A stretch of 39,917 nucleotides of DNA from a virus (IMGVR_UViG_3300036399_000385:1-39917), one strand, 5' to 3'; positions 1 through 8,121 are shown, counted from the stretch's first letter. A program made the numbers and translations. The notes: generated by a model from the letters alone, not told the origin.

Positions 1-580
1 CATCGGTTGTTACTGAATCAAAATCTATATATGTATCGTTTAATGTAATCACTACATCATTTTCAATTTCTTTTATTGTAAAATCACCTGGTATGTGTAA
101 TCCAAATACCAATATTTCAAAATTATCAACACTTGCTCCCTCAGTTCCATAATCCAATGATACATTATAAATTGTTAATGTATTTGTAATATTATCAAAT
201 ATATCTATTTTTCTACTAACATTTCTTGCGCTATGTCCTAAAATTTCTTCATAAAAATTAGATATTTTTGTTTTATTATTTACTAATTTTATTGGGTTTG
301 GGTTAGGTTTTGTATGTGAATTAAATTTTGTTACAATTGAAGTATCAAATGATGTATTATAATTGTATCTTATTGATGCACTTAATTCCAATTTAGCTTG
401 TTCAATCGGCAATGGATTACCATTTATATCTCTACCATCAAATGAAGATGATAAAGATGTCTGTGTTTTATAATCTTCCAATAAATTATCCAAATACCCA
501 GAACCACTCAAATTATTTAAATTAATTTGTTTAATTGCTCTATTTAGTTTTTTGGTATTTGATGAAAATTGTTTAAGCAT
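1..580 (-). CDS. Unknown phage protein, C-terminus cut off by window edge
   Basis: From an ATG at 580 the minus-strand frame stays open for 193 codons to the left edge, so the end of the protein is missing. The N-terminus (MLKQFSSNTKKLNRAIKQ) is basic; the rest is polar with beta-type alternation, and I see no signal peptide or known motif. Its start overlaps the stop of the preceding gene by 8 bases, which implies co-translation with the neck and tail-completion genes. By position it is probably a tail or baseplate-proximal virion protein, but that rests only on its neighbours. Confidence 0.75.
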   Translation of the reverse strand, partial: MLKQFSSNTKKLNRAIKQINLNNLSGSGYLDNLLEDYKTQTSLSSSFDGRDINGNPLPIEQAKLELSASIRYNYNTSFDTSIVTKFNSHTKPNPNPIKLVNNKTKISNFYEEILGHSARNVSRKIDIFDNITNTLTIYNVSLDYGTEGASVDNFEILVFGLHIPGDFTIKEIENDVVITLNDTYIDFDSVTTD

Positions 581-902
581 ATTTTTCTATATCTCCTTTT
601 ATTTCTATGTAATCTCCTGAATCTAAATTGTATTCAAAATTAGATTTTATAAATTTAAATAATAATCCAGTAGTTCCTTCTTCTATTAAATAATCTCTGG
701 CTGTAACACTTTGAGTATTTATTCTAAGGTTTATTCTATCTTGTGTGGTTCTTAATTCTACTTCTCTTAAAATAGATTTAAATCTCCATCCCTTTGCTTC
801 AAAAATCCAATAAGTTGAATCATTTAAATTGTAAGGAGTTAATACCGTACTTTTTGGATTTCTACTTATAGTTTGTGTTATGTCTAAAAGGCTTCGTTTC
901 AT
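573..902 (-). CDS. Small unknown protein in the neck/tail cluster
   Basis: A 109-residue protein whose start codon touches the stop of the gp15-like gene and whose end overlaps the next gene, so it sits inside a translationally coupled run. It has no cysteine and no membrane segment. The sequence alternates hydrophobic and charged residues (WRFKSILREVELRTTQDRI) and looks like a small beta-rich fold. I do not recognise the family. Its place directly after the tail-terminator homologue makes a small tail or tail-completion component the simplest inference. Confidence 0.7.
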   Translation of the reverse strand: MKRSLLDITQTISRNPKSTVLTPYNLNDSTYWIFEAKGWRFKSILREVELRTTQDRINLRINTQSVTARDYLIEEGTTGLLFKFIKSNFEYNLDSGDYIEIKGDIEKYA

Positions 903-2017
903 TATTCAATATCAATAAATTTACCTATTATAGTAATTTCATCATTACTATCAACCGGCTGCCCAAATATTCCTGGAACAAAATTTATAGTTATACTCGT
1001 TAATGTAATAGAAACTGTAAAATGTGTAGTTTGGTAATATCTAACACCATTTATATAAACTTTTACATCATAAGATTTATCTGCTACCACAATACCCGCA
1101 GTTACAACCGATGCCAATTGTGCAGGAGCTTGTATTAATTTTATTCCAGAAAATGTTATTGTATTATTTGAAACAGGATTCTGAGCTTTACTATTATTTA
1201 AAGATAAAAAATCAATTAAATCTTTATTATCGTAATATGGTGATGGTGTTGTAAGCATCCCTTCTAATCTACCATTTGCAGTTACATCCGTTTCAGTAGA
1301 AACAACAACTCTTTTTGTAGAAAACGATTTTTTAATTGTAGTTTCTCCATCAAATTTTTCTGGAAGTAAATATGCTTTTACAGTTAAACTAAATTCAATT
1401 CTATTAATTCTTTCAGTACCTTCACCTACTTCATTTACAACATTAAAATCACCTACACTGGTTCTAAATTTAAATTTATCTTTATCTCCCCAATAAGTTC
1501 CTGTATATTGTAAATGTTCTATTACTGTATTTAAATGCTCTGTATATGATGTCCAAACCATGCAATCATAGTTTAATTCAACATATTCTGGCATTTGTAT
1601 TTTATAAATTTCATATTTAGGTTGTACATTTTTACCTAATAATGTAAATCTATCGTATCTATTATCTTTTGAATATTTTGTAATACCCTGATATGAAACA
1701 TGCCGATTGTTCATTGGCATTTGGTCATCTTTTGCAATAGATGTCCTACGAATCATCATTAAAGGTAATTGAATTTTACCCTTATTATCTCTATATACTC
1801 CTTGTCTTCTTGAACCATTCCATCTTTCAGAATTTCCGTAAATTACAGGTATTTTTAATGCTTTCCCATTATCATCTAAAGTTGGTAATGCAGTATCTTC
1901 TAAATAAGACATCATTGCATAATCTATATCAAATAAAGATATACTTTGTTTTAAATCTTCTTTTGTAGATTTTGATTGCAGAATCCTATCGGATTTTTTT
2001 AATGGGTTAGTAGACAT
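902..2017 (-). CDS. 15: gp15-like tail terminator / sheath stabiliser
   Basis: A 371-residue protein that resembles T4 gp15, which caps the tail tube and sheath and joins tail to neck. Shared features are an early segment K-I-P-V-I-Y-G-N-S-E-R-W (T4 has a comparable V-P-I-T-Y stretch), a central block YEIYKIQMPEYVELNYDCMV followed by a tyrosine-rich amphipathic helix, and R-I-N-R-I-E-F-S-L-T-V-K-A-Y-L-L-P, which parallels T4's R-R-I-E-W-S-L-T-F motif. It is about 100 residues longer than T4 gp15, with a beta-rich C-terminal extension. It follows the gp14-like gene with a one-base gap, the same order 13-14-15 as in T4. The assignment is by motif and order; no search was run. Confidence 0.72.
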   Translation of the reverse strand: MSTNPLKKSDRILQSKSTKEDLKQSISLFDIDYAMMSYLEDTALPTLDDNGKALKIPVIYGNSERWNGSRRQGVYRDNKGKIQLPLMMIRRTSIAKDDQMPMNNRHVSYQGITKYSKDNRYDRFTLLGKNVQPKYEIYKIQMPEYVELNYDCMVWTSYTEHLNTVIEHLQYTGTYWGDKDKFKFRTSVGDFNVVNEVGEGTERINRIEFSLTVKAYLLPEKFDGETTIKKSFSTKRVVVSTETDVTANGRLEGMLTTPSPYYDNKDLIDFLSLNNSKAQNPVSNNTITFSGIKLIQAPAQLASVVTAGIVVADKSYDVKVYINGVRYYQTTHFTVSITLTSITINFVPGIFGQPVDSNDEITIIGKFIDIE

Positions 2018-2018
2018 A

Positions 2019-2474
2019 TTAATCTATTCTTTTTTCTATGTTTAGATTTGATTTACTTACTTCAAATGCGGATATTACAATACTCCAATTATTATCAGGA
2101 GAACCTGCTACAAACTGAATTTCATTTGTATTATCAATTTCATAGTAAGAATCATCGTAATATATAACATCACCAATTTCAGGATACGCATTTCTTTCTT
2201 CACATAGTTGTCTATCAACTTTGAAAGTCATAGTTTGAGTTGCGTCAGAACCAAACCCCTCATATAAAACTCCCTCCGGGTCTTTATCTGCTAAACCATA
2301 TAGTTCAACCCCAGGATGCCAAGTTTTATTCAATGCTTCTCCATAAATGTTTACTTTTGTAGCATTTAAATCTATTTTAAATAAAACAAAAGTATTTTCT
2401 ATTACAGTATCTACCAATTCTCTGGCAATACTATGAAAAAAATCTAAATCTCTACCTAATGAAAACTTTGGCAT
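2019..2474 (-). CDS. 14: gp14-like neck protein
   Basis: A 151-residue protein in the position of T4 gene 14, whose product helps form the neck where the finished tail joins the DNA-filled head. The segment Y-P-E-I-G-D-V-I-Y-Y-D-D-S-Y-Y-E-I (about residues 96-112) is the G-D-x-I-Y...-x-E-I signature seen in gp14-type and other head-completion proteins. It is shorter than T4 gp14 (256 residues). It lies one base after the gp13-like gene and one base before the gp15-like gene, so the three are presumably translated together. Confidence comes mainly from order plus this motif. Confidence 0.68.
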   Translation of the reverse strand: MPKFSLGRDLDFFHSIARELVDTVIENTFVLFKIDLNATKVNIYGEALNKTWHPGVELYGLADKDPEGVLYEGFGSDATQTMTFKVDRQLCEERNAYPEIGDVIYYDDSYYEIDNTNEIQFVAGSPDNNWSIVISAFEVSKSNLNIEKRID

Positions 2475-2475
2475 A

Positions 2476-3672
2476 TTATCCTACATATAATCTTAAAGGA
2501 ACTTTTCTTAACATTTCTTGATGGTGAGTTGATTCATGTGCTTTATTTTCCATCACATTCTTTCTACTCATCTCATCCAAATTTTCTCTCAATTGAGTAA
2601 TCAACATATCCTTTTCAACTTGAGCTTCTGCTCTCAATGCTGCCCCATCTAAAGAGATTTCTGCATCAGGTATAGGAATGGATGAATACTTCTCTCTTAT
2701 TGCCCCTAACAACTCCTTAGAGAGTGCTAATGTATATTTTCTAATCCATTGAACTCCAACATCATTTATATTTGAATACTGAATAAAATCGTAAGGAATG
2801 TCTGAATAATCCGAAAGTGAATCCGATTGAATAGTTTGCGAATCATGCTCAAATTCATCTCTACTTATATACTCAAAGTATATTCTTTCTGGATGATTTA
2901 TAGCAGGAACAGGAAATATTTCTAATTTATTATCTACAATATTAAATGAGTGTGCCGATTTACGAATGTGGTCATTAAACTCAATATGTTGCATTCTCAA
3001 TACATCTTCGTAAAGAGGCATCATTAAGAATTGTGCCGCAGGTGAGTAATTACCAAATCCCAACTCACTCATTAAATTTAATGTACCTTGTGCTCCAACC
3101 GAATATGGGTCAAAGAAACGAGTGATTGCTGGAACTGCTTCGTGATAAACTCTTGTTACATCAACAGTTGATGAACCACTAAATATTGAATCAAATGAAC
3201 GACCTGTTTCGGCATCGGTTGCACTTGTCATTAAATCATATACTTGAACCGATGAAGTTAATGTTACATATGCTTTTTTAATTCCAGTTGCACCACCAAC
3301 ACCGGCTAATGTACCGTATTGTTGTGCCATACGAACTGCAGTTGGTAAAAATGAACCGTCTACAAGAGTTTGAGAAAAGTTTGCAACTCTTCCTTTAGGT
3401 TGCCCTCTTAAAATATCAAGGTTGTTACGAAGATTAAATTGATTTACTTGTGCCGAATATTCTGAAACAGATTCTTCAAAACAAGCAAAAATTTGGTCAT
3501 TATCTAATTCAATATTAACAATTGGCCAACCCAATCTTTTTGCAACCCATGTTGCAGTTTTAGGTGCATCGTTTCTAAACGCAACATCCGAATCATAAAT
3601 TCCAAAAGGAGTAGATGAACCCGATATAAATGAGCCAGATACTGAACCTGACCAGTATGTGTTTACAGACAT
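2476..3672 (-). CDS. 13: gp13-like neck protein
   Basis: A 398-residue structural protein. The N-terminus is Gly/Ser rich (SGSVSGSFISGSSTPFGIYD), followed by a conserved block F-G-I-Y-D-S-D-V-A-F and W-V-A-K-R-L-G-W-P-I-V-N-I-E-L. I recognise that block from neck proteins of aquatic T4-like phages. A hydrophobic core with F-D-P and L-M-M-P-L-Y-E-D follows, and the C-terminus is a long charged helix. The gene order whisker-like, this gene, gp14-like, gp15-like matches T4 wac-13-14-15. Its start at 3672 lies 24 bases after a copy of the recurrent TATATTTATA element, so it may begin a transcript. The function (neck assembly) is inferred from family and order. Confidence 0.72.
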   Translation of the reverse strand: MSVNTYWSGSVSGSFISGSSTPFGIYDSDVAFRNDAPKTATWVAKRLGWPIVNIELDNDQIFACFEESVSEYSAQVNQFNLRNNLDILRGQPKGRVANFSQTLVDGSFLPTAVRMAQQYGTLAGVGGATGIKKAYVTLTSSVQVYDLMTSATDAETGRSFDSIFSGSSTVDVTRVYHEAVPAITRFFDPYSVGAQGTLNLMSELGFGNYSPAAQFLMMPLYEDVLRMQHIEFNDHIRKSAHSFNIVDNKLEIFPVPAINHPERIYFEYISRDEFEHDSQTIQSDSLSDYSDIPYDFIQYSNINDVGVQWIRKYTLALSKELLGAIREKYSSIPIPDAEISLDGAALRAEAQVEKDMLITQLRENLDEMSRKNVMENKAHESTHHQEMLRKVPLRLYVG

Positions 3673-3696
3673 AATGAAAATTTATAGTTTTACACC

Positions 3697-3706
3697 TATA
3701 AATATA
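3697..3706 (-). promoter_or_regulatory. Recurrent TATATTTATA element before the neck genes
   Basis: The minus strand reads TATATTTATA, an exact copy of a ten-base element found in other gaps of this window. It ends 24 bases before the start of the gp13-like gene and looks like a promoter core related to the Bacteroidota TAnnTTTG box. Confidence 0.5.
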
Positions 3707-3724
3707 AGAAATAAAAAAGAAGTG

Positions 3725-4822
3725 TTATCCTACTTGTGTTAAAGTTGCTATCACCGATGGAACTGATGGTCTAGATGGATTTGATTGGGGTGGCAATGCG
3801 TTTAATTCACCAGTTGCACCATTACAACTCCACATTAATTGAACATAATCATTTGCTTTGATTGGTAACATAAAATTCCAAGCTGCAACTGTTCTACCTA
3901 ATTGTCCTGCCGATTTGTTTACATCAATTTGAGTGTTTGTGTTTGCAACATTACTACCCGTATATGCCAACCATATATCAAATGTAATGTTTGTATTTGC
4001 CGTATTTGCCAATTGAGTTGAAAATTGTAAATTATATATTCCAGTATTATCTACTTTGATTTTAGTGCCATCTATAATTGAAACATTATGTGCAAAATCC
4101 GTTGTGTTTAATTTTTTTGCATATGCAGTATTTGCCGAACCACTTTGTATAGTTGTATCACTAAATTGTCCATAATTGAATAATTTATTACCATTTAAAT
4201 AAAATTCTGAACCATTTGATAAATTTAAATTACCATTTATGTCCATTGAACCAGTAATAGTTTGTGAACCACTTGTGTACATTGAACCCGTCATTGTAAT
4301 TGTGTGGTTTGAAAAATTAGTTGAACCACTTACAAATAACATACCTTTTATAGTAGTATTTCCTTCTATACGAGTAGAACCACTAATACCAATACTACCA
4401 CTTAAAATACTGTTACCCAATAAAGTATTGTTACCAATTTGTGTAGTTGAACCACTAACTAAAAATGAACCAGTAATAGTTGAATTTCCTAATGTGTTTA
4501 ATGAACCTGTAATTCTAACCGAACCCGTGAATGTATGTGTATCACCACTATCTATTCCAAAATTAGTAGATGCAGTAAAATGATTTACGGATGATGTTGT
4601 TACTAAAAATTCATTTGCATAAATATCGCCCGCAATTGTAATATTACCCATTACAATTTGACCTCCTACAAATATATTTGAACCAGTAGTTGCCAATTGT
4701 CCTGCCGAAATATATCCCAAATAACCATCTTCTTGTTTTACTATAAATTCATCAGTTGGTTCTAACGTATATACTTTGGTATATTCTTTGGCTTTTTCAA
4801 AAGCACTATATCCGTTTGACAT
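3725..4822 (-). CDS. Fibre protein in the whisker (fibritin) position
   Basis: A 365-residue fibrous virion protein. Residues 1-45 form an N-terminal anchor. Residues about 95-205 are a run of short strands punctuated by G-S turns (ITGS, VSGS, ISGS, MTGS), as in beta-solenoid or triple-stranded fibre shafts. Residues about 225-365 form a beta-rich knob with a C1q/TNF-like feel (N-T-G-I-Y-N-L-Q-F-S, then I-K-A-N-D-Y-V-Q-L-M-W). It lies between the capsid gene and the gp13-like gene, just upstream of 13-14-15, where T4 has wac (fibritin whiskers). It has its own TATATTTATA element after the capsid terminator. It could be a whisker, a head fibre or a decoration protein; there is no sequence evidence of homology to fibritin. 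Confidence 0.65.
   Translation of the reverse strand: MSNGYSAFEKAKEYTKVYTLEPTDEFIVKQEDGYLGYISAGQLATTGSNIFVGGQIVMGNITIAGDIYANEFLVTTSSVNHFTASTNFGIDSGDTHTFTGSVRITGSLNTLGNSTITGSFLVSGSTTQIGNNTLLGNSILSGSIGISGSTRIEGNTTIKGMLFVSGSTNFSNHTITMTGSMYTSGSQTITGSMDINGNLNLSNGSEFYLNGNKLFNYGQFSDTTIQSGSANTAYAKKLNTTDFAHNVSIIDGTKIKVDNTGIYNLQFSTQLANTANTNITFDIWLAYTGSNVANTNTQIDVNKSAGQLGRTVAAWNFMLPIKANDYVQLMWSCNGATGELNALPPQSNPSRPSVPSVIATLTQVG
4211..4531 (-). repeat. Gly-Ser-turn strand repeats in the fibre shaft
   Basis: Residues about 98-204 of the fibre protein repeat a short unit of hydrophobic strand plus S/T-G-S (FTGS, ITGS, VSGS, LSGS, ISGS, VSGS, MTGS, TSGS, ITGS). At DNA level this appears as repeated GAACCA(G/C)T-type words on the plus strand. 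Unit length varies, so it is a protein-level structural repeat, not a DNA satellite. Confidence 0.75.
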
Positions 4823-4842
4823 AATTGTGATAGTTTATTTAC

Positions 4843-4852
4843 TATAAATATA
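4843..4852 (-). promoter_or_regulatory. Recurrent TATATTTATA element after the capsid terminator
   Basis: An exact minus-strand copy of TATATTTATA, 20 bases before the fibre-protein start and about 20 bases downstream of the capsid-gene terminator. The order terminator, element, start codon is what a promoter would show. Confidence 0.55.
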
Positions 4853-4871
4853 AAAATAACATATTAGACAT

Positions 4872-4904
4872 AAAAAAAGGGAAAGTATTTCTACCTTCCC
4901 TTTT
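4872..4904 (-). terminator. Intrinsic terminator after the major capsid gene
   Basis: AAAAGGGAA (4875-4883) pairs with TTCCCTTTT (4896-4904), a 9-bp stem with a 12-base loop. Read on the minus strand the hairpin is followed by a run of seven T. It lies 20 bases past the capsid stop codon. The flanking A and T runs could let it work in both directions, but there is no plus-strand gene nearby. Confidence 0.8.
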
Positions 4905-4924
4905 AATAAATCAATTAATTGAGA

Positions 4925-6562
4925 TTAAAGAGTCTCTAAACCATCAATTACGATTTTACCGTAGAATTCTGGTCTTACGATTTTCTTAGCGTAACGAGTC
5001 ATAACTCCTCTTCTTGGAGTGAAGTTAGTTGGGTCGTACACTAATGGAGTCATAATCAACGGAACGTATGGAGCGTAAACCGCACCTGTCTCGAAGAAGT
5101 TAGAACCTTTAAATCCTAATAAGATAACGTTCTCAGTCATATAAGGGTTTTTGTAAACATCGTATCTGTTTGAGATTTGTCCGATGTTAGTTACACCCGC
5201 TGCGAAAGTTAATGCATCTTTACCAGGGTTTGCAGAGAATCCGTTCATTGATTCTAAGATTGTAGCTACGTTAGGAGAAACAACAACGAAGTTTGCTCCA
5301 CCTCTCATAGTCAATTGGTGAATCTTGTTAGAGATTTTCTGTAATTTGATTCCTAAAGTCTGGAACCAAGTTGATTTTGTGTATGCTGAAGCTGCTGCTG
5401 CATTTGAATCAATTGTGAAAGCAGAACCATTCCAATCATATCCAACTCTTGCTGACCAATATTCAGAAGAGAATGCGTTTTGCTGCAACATCTCTAAGAT
5501 TTCTAAGTCAATCTCTAATGAGATATACTCAGATAACATTTGAGTTAATTCAGCTTCTGCATCTACAGAGTGGTAAGCGTTTAAGTCTTGCGCTAATTCT
5601 GGAGTCCAAATTGCTTTCAACTTACGAGTCTTAGCAACGATAGGCTCAGATTTCAATTCTAATTCGATTTCTGGGATTGCTAAAGCAGTTGGGTTATTAT
5701 AATCTGTACTTCTATCTTCGAAATCACCTCTTGAAATATCAGTTGGTTGTACGTGGTATGCTAATTCACCACCTACAGAAGTTGCACCTGCATAAGTACC
5801 AGCCGCATCAACTGCTGCTATAAATACTACGTTAGTACCATTTTTTACAGTAAATTGAGGATATAATGTATATCCAGAACCACTTTGTGCAAAATCAAAT
5901 GCTCTTACACCATTGAAATCAGCATCTGCTGGCAATGCTACAGTTAATTTTTTAACTTTACCTGCTGCGTAAGATGCAGAAACAGTTGAGTTAGATAAAT
6001 CAAATGAAATATCTGCTAAAGATGCAGATGCTAAAGTAGCTGCAGTTGCAACTGCAGTATCATTGATTGTGTATCCAAAACGACCTGCACCATACAAACC
6101 ACCTTCAGTAGCTTGAGTTGAACCTAATTTGTTTCCTGATGGAGATTGTGAATCTTTACCAAAAGTACCACCGTTACCAAACATAGAAGAACCAGAAGCT
6201 GGTCTATTTGCATCGTTAGCAGTACCATATTTAAAGTCCATATAGAAAATAAGACCTGATGGTAAGTTCATTGGTTGAACCGAAACGAATTCTTTCGCTG
6301 CGATAGAACCGAAGATACGACGTACCAATGGAAGAGCAACACCTGCCCACTCTTCTGAACCAGAAGAAGTACCTGTACGAGTTGCCTCGTCCAATAATTG
6401 CTTAGCTTGGTTTTCTAACATTACTGCCATACCATGCTTAGTTGTTTCAGAACCTACTCCTTCAAGTAATCCTGTTTTTTCCCACTTGCCTTTCAAACCT
6501 CTAGTTTGCTCAAGCATTACGCTCTGTGGGTTAGCACCTGTCATTAATTTTTTTAAGTTCAT
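4925..6562 (-). CDS. 23: Major capsid protein (T4 gp23-like)
   Basis: A 545-residue capsid subunit with clear gp23 hallmarks: M-L-E-N-Q near residue 48, V-Q-P-M-N-L-P-S-G-L-I-F (95-106), R-K-L-K-A-I-W-T-P-E-L-A-Q-D-L (313-327), and near the end Y-A-P-Y-V-P-L, F-T-P-R-R-G-V-M-T-R-Y and the closing V-I-D-G-L. In T4 the prohead protease removes about 65 N-terminal residues at an L/I-x-E site; here L-D-E|A at residues 57-60 sits at the matching place. Residues about 160-280 are an Ala/Gly/Ser-rich insertion-type domain. The leader (TTTAATTCAAAATG) has no Shine-Dalgarno sequence. It is co-oriented with the scaffold gene 20 bases upstream and is followed by a strong terminator. Confidence 0.95.
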   Translation of the reverse strand: MNLKKLMTGANPQSVMLEQTRGLKGKWEKTGLLEGVGSETTKHGMAVMLENQAKQLLDEATRTGTSSGSEEWAGVALPLVRRIFGSIAAKEFVSVQPMNLPSGLIFYMDFKYGTANDANRPASGSSMFGNGGTFGKDSQSPSGNKLGSTQATEGGLYGAGRFGYTINDTAVATAATLASASLADISFDLSNSTVSASYAAGKVKKLTVALPADADFNGVRAFDFAQSGSGYTLYPQFTVKNGTNVVFIAAVDAAGTYAGATSVGGELAYHVQPTDISRGDFEDRSTDYNNPTALAIPEIELELKSEPIVAKTRKLKAIWTPELAQDLNAYHSVDAEAELTQMLSEYISLEIDLEILEMLQQNAFSSEYWSARVGYDWNGSAFTIDSNAAAASAYTKSTWFQTLGIKLQKISNKIHQLTMRGGANFVVVSPNVATILESMNGFSANPGKDALTFAAGVTNIGQISNRYDVYKNPYMTENVILLGFKGSNFFETGAVYAPYVPLIMTPLVYDPTNFTPRRGVMTRYAKKIVRPEFYGKIVIDGLETL

Positions 6563-6582
6563 TTTGAATTAAATTGTTTTTA

Positions 6583-7902
6583 TTATTTAATAATACCAGC
6601 TAATTTTTTAAATCTGTTAGCTACTGCTACAGATTCAGAAATTACTTGCTTTTGAACCGATGGTTTTGTAGATTTAACTACTTTACTTGCGATTCCTTCT
6701 GCAATTGATTTCTTAGCAATTCTGTTTGATGAAGTGTATTTGAAATTCTCTGCTAATGTAGAGTAAACCAATTTAACTTCTCTTACTGATTTTGTTCTAT
6801 CCAAAGTTTCGATAACTTTAACTTTTTGTTCGTTAGTCATATTGTGAGCTCTGAACAATTTGTTAGCGAATAATAATTTTGCGTTTAACAAATTAACTTC
6901 GTTGATAGTTGATTGTAATGATTTGATAGTTTTGTAAGCTTCTTGTAAATCTGCTTTTAATTCTTCAGCATCTTCTTCTTCACCTTCTTCAACTTTATCT
7001 TTCAAATCATCTTCCATTTCACGAAGAATTTCTTCTAAGTCGATTACTTTCTCACCATCTGGGTCAGTACCAGCTTCAGCTCCGTCAGTATAATCTTCTT
7101 TCAATCTTCTACGTGATTCTCTTAATTTTTTAGATTCAGTTTTTGGTTCTTCTTCAGCCGGAGCTTCTTCATCACCTTCTAATTCAGCTAATTGTCTTCT
7201 TAATTCTGCAATTTGTGCTGCGTTAGGGTCTTCTTCTGCTGGAGCTTCTTCTTCAGAACCTTCTTCTTCACCTAATTGTGCTTCCAATTCTCTGATGATA
7301 GCTTCTAATCCCATTTCACCTTCTTCTTCATCTGCATATGGGTTTTCTTCTTCTTCGAAAGGATTTTCTTCTTCTTCACTACCTGTATTTGAGAATGGGT
7401 TTTCTTCTTCAGTAGCTGCAAAAGGATTTTCTTCTTCTTCACCACCTTCTCCTTCTAATTCTGCCAATCTAGCTCTTAATTCAGCTATTTCTCCAGCGTT
7501 AGGGTCTTCTTCTTCTTCACCACCGAAGTCATAATCATCTTCTTCGTTGATGTCTGCTACTTTTTCGTAGTCAGTTCCCGATTGTTCTGGTTTGCCACCA
7601 TCTTTAGTTACACCAACTGATAAATCAGTCATTGCAGTTAAAGTTGGTTGAGAACCCGGTGTCTCTGCTGCATCAGTTCCAACTTTAGAACCAATACCAG
7701 TAGAATCCAATTCTTCATTTGTAGCTTCTTGGTCATCATCCGCTTCCATTTCTTCAGCTTCTGCTCTCATCTTTTGAGATAAGATAGATTGTAATCTTGG
7801 AGTGAATGCTTCTTCAAGTGCTAACTTTGCGTTTGCTAATGCAGTTTCCTTTACGGCTTTAGCATCGGCGATTGCTTCTTTTAACAATTTTGAGTTTGCC
7901 AT
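6583..7902 (-). CDS. 22: Prohead scaffold / core protein (gp22-like)
   Basis: A 439-residue, very acidic, helical protein directly upstream of the capsid gene, the place of T4 gene 22. gp22 forms the assembly core and is degraded by the prohead protease. The N-terminal helix (1-50) and C-terminal segment (about 310-439, with N-L-L-N-A-K-L-L-F-A-N-K-L-F-R) look like the folded, capsid-contacting parts. Between them lies a low-complexity Glu-rich tract with two coiled-coil repeats and four E-N-P-F/Y motifs. L-K-E|A (7-10) and L-E-E|A near residue 30 fit the protease consensus. It is longer than T4 gp22 (269 residues), mainly because of the acidic tract. Confidence 0.85.
   Translation of the reverse strand: MANSKLLKEAIADAKAVKETALANAKLALEEAFTPRLQSILSQKMRAEAEEMEADDDQEATNEELDSTGIGSKVGTDAAETPGSQPTLTAMTDLSVGVTKDGGKPEQSGTDYEKVADINEEDDYDFGGEEEEDPNAGEIAELRARLAELEGEGGEEEENPFAATEEENPFSNTGSEEEENPFEEEENPYADEEEGEMGLEAIIRELEAQLGEEEGSEEEAPAEEDPNAAQIAELRRQLAELEGDEEAPAEEEPKTESKKLRESRRRLKEDYTDGAEAGTDPDGEKVIDLEEILREMEDDLKDKVEEGEEEDAEELKADLQEAYKTIKSLQSTINEVNLLNAKLLFANKLFRAHNMTNEQKVKVIETLDRTKSVREVKLVYSTLAENFKYTSSNRIAKKSIAEGIASKVVKSTKPSVQKQVISESVAVANRFKKLAGIIK
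7174..7506 (-). repeat. Coiled-coil duplication and ENPF repeats in the scaffold
   Basis: Two 19-residue copies start with DPNA and contain I-A-E-L-R-x-x-L-A-E-L-E-G (residues 133-151, bases 7450-7506; residues 225-243, bases 7174-7230). Between them four E-N-P-F/Y motifs occur at residues 158, 167, 179 and 186 (bases 7333-7434), separated by acidic spacers. This is a recent internal duplication or expansion in a disordered region. Confidence 0.8.
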
Positions 7903-8016
7903 TTATTTTTTTATGATTTACTTGTGAAGTTATTGAATACAACTCCAATGATATTCTGCTGATTGTTCGGTCACGCCTTATAAGGAAGGGTATTCATTAA
8001 TCAACTATAAAAAGTA
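7903..8016 (-). promoter_or_regulatory. Leader and presumed promoter region of scaffold-capsid genes
   Basis: This is the longest non-coding stretch (7903-8127 including two hairpins). Between the second hairpin and the scaffold start, the minus strand holds about 110 bases that are clearly less AT-rich than the other gaps, including a perfect CCTTATAAGG palindrome (7976-7985). The scaffold and capsid genes need high expression, so their promoter probably lies here, but I see no exact TATATTTATA copy. No tRNA fold was evident. Confidence 0.4.
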
Positions 8017-8035
8017 ATCCCATAATGAATGGGAT
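8009..8035 (-). terminator. Second hairpin of a tandem terminator
   Basis: ATCCCAT (8017-8023) pairs with ATGGGAT (8029-8035) around a five-base loop. On the minus strand a run of five T follows after three bases. It lies 39 bases beyond the stronger hairpin at 8077-8098, so it may be a back-up terminator. Confidence 0.5.
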
Positions 8036-8073
8036 ATTTGATAATAAGTATATAACTTTTTAGAAAACTAAAG

Positions 8074-8098
8074 AAAAATCCCAAATTTCTTTGGGATT
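8074..8098 (-). terminator. Intrinsic terminator after the Dps-like gene
   Basis: AATCCCAAA (8077-8085) pairs with TTTGGGATT (8090-8098), a 9-bp perfect stem with a 4-base loop. On the minus strand the stem runs into TTTTTC. It lies 30 bases past the stop codon of the Dps-like gene and separates it from the scaffold gene. Confidence 0.75.
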
Positions 8099-8121
8099 AT
8101 CAATATTTTTTTGTATATTTG
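8090..8121 (+). promoter_or_regulatory. Possible antisense promoter of Bacteroidota type
   Basis: On the plus strand TTTG (8090-8093), a 20-base spacer and TATATTTG (8114-8121) fit the Bacteroidota TTTG / TAnnTTTG promoter layout. No plus-strand gene follows; transcription would run antisense into the Dps-like gene. The TTTG box also forms part of the terminator stem, so this may be chance in AT-rich DNA. Confidence 0.25.

Noticed and set aside
4211-4531. CRISPR-like or satellite repeat
   Set aside because: Unit length varies, the repeats are in frame and coding, and there are no constant repeats with unique spacers.
4239-4583. Plus-strand open frame of 114 codons rich in Glu-Pro-Val
   Set aside because: It is antisense to the GS-turn repeats of the fibre protein; its periodicity is a by-product of that repeat.
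7295-7534. Serine-rich plus-strand open frame of 79 codons
   Set aside because: It is the exact antisense of the Glu-rich scaffold repeats (GAA read backwards gives TTC/TCT), with no promoter or recognisable product.
7971-7997. Nine-codon open frame (eight residues plus stop) in the scaffold leader, possible leader peptide
   Set aside because: Too short to judge, with no repeated codons or attenuator-like alternative hairpins seen.
7921-8000. Possible tRNA or structured RNA in the less AT-rich leader
   Set aside because: I could not fold a cloverleaf and saw no T-loop consensus with matching acceptor stem.
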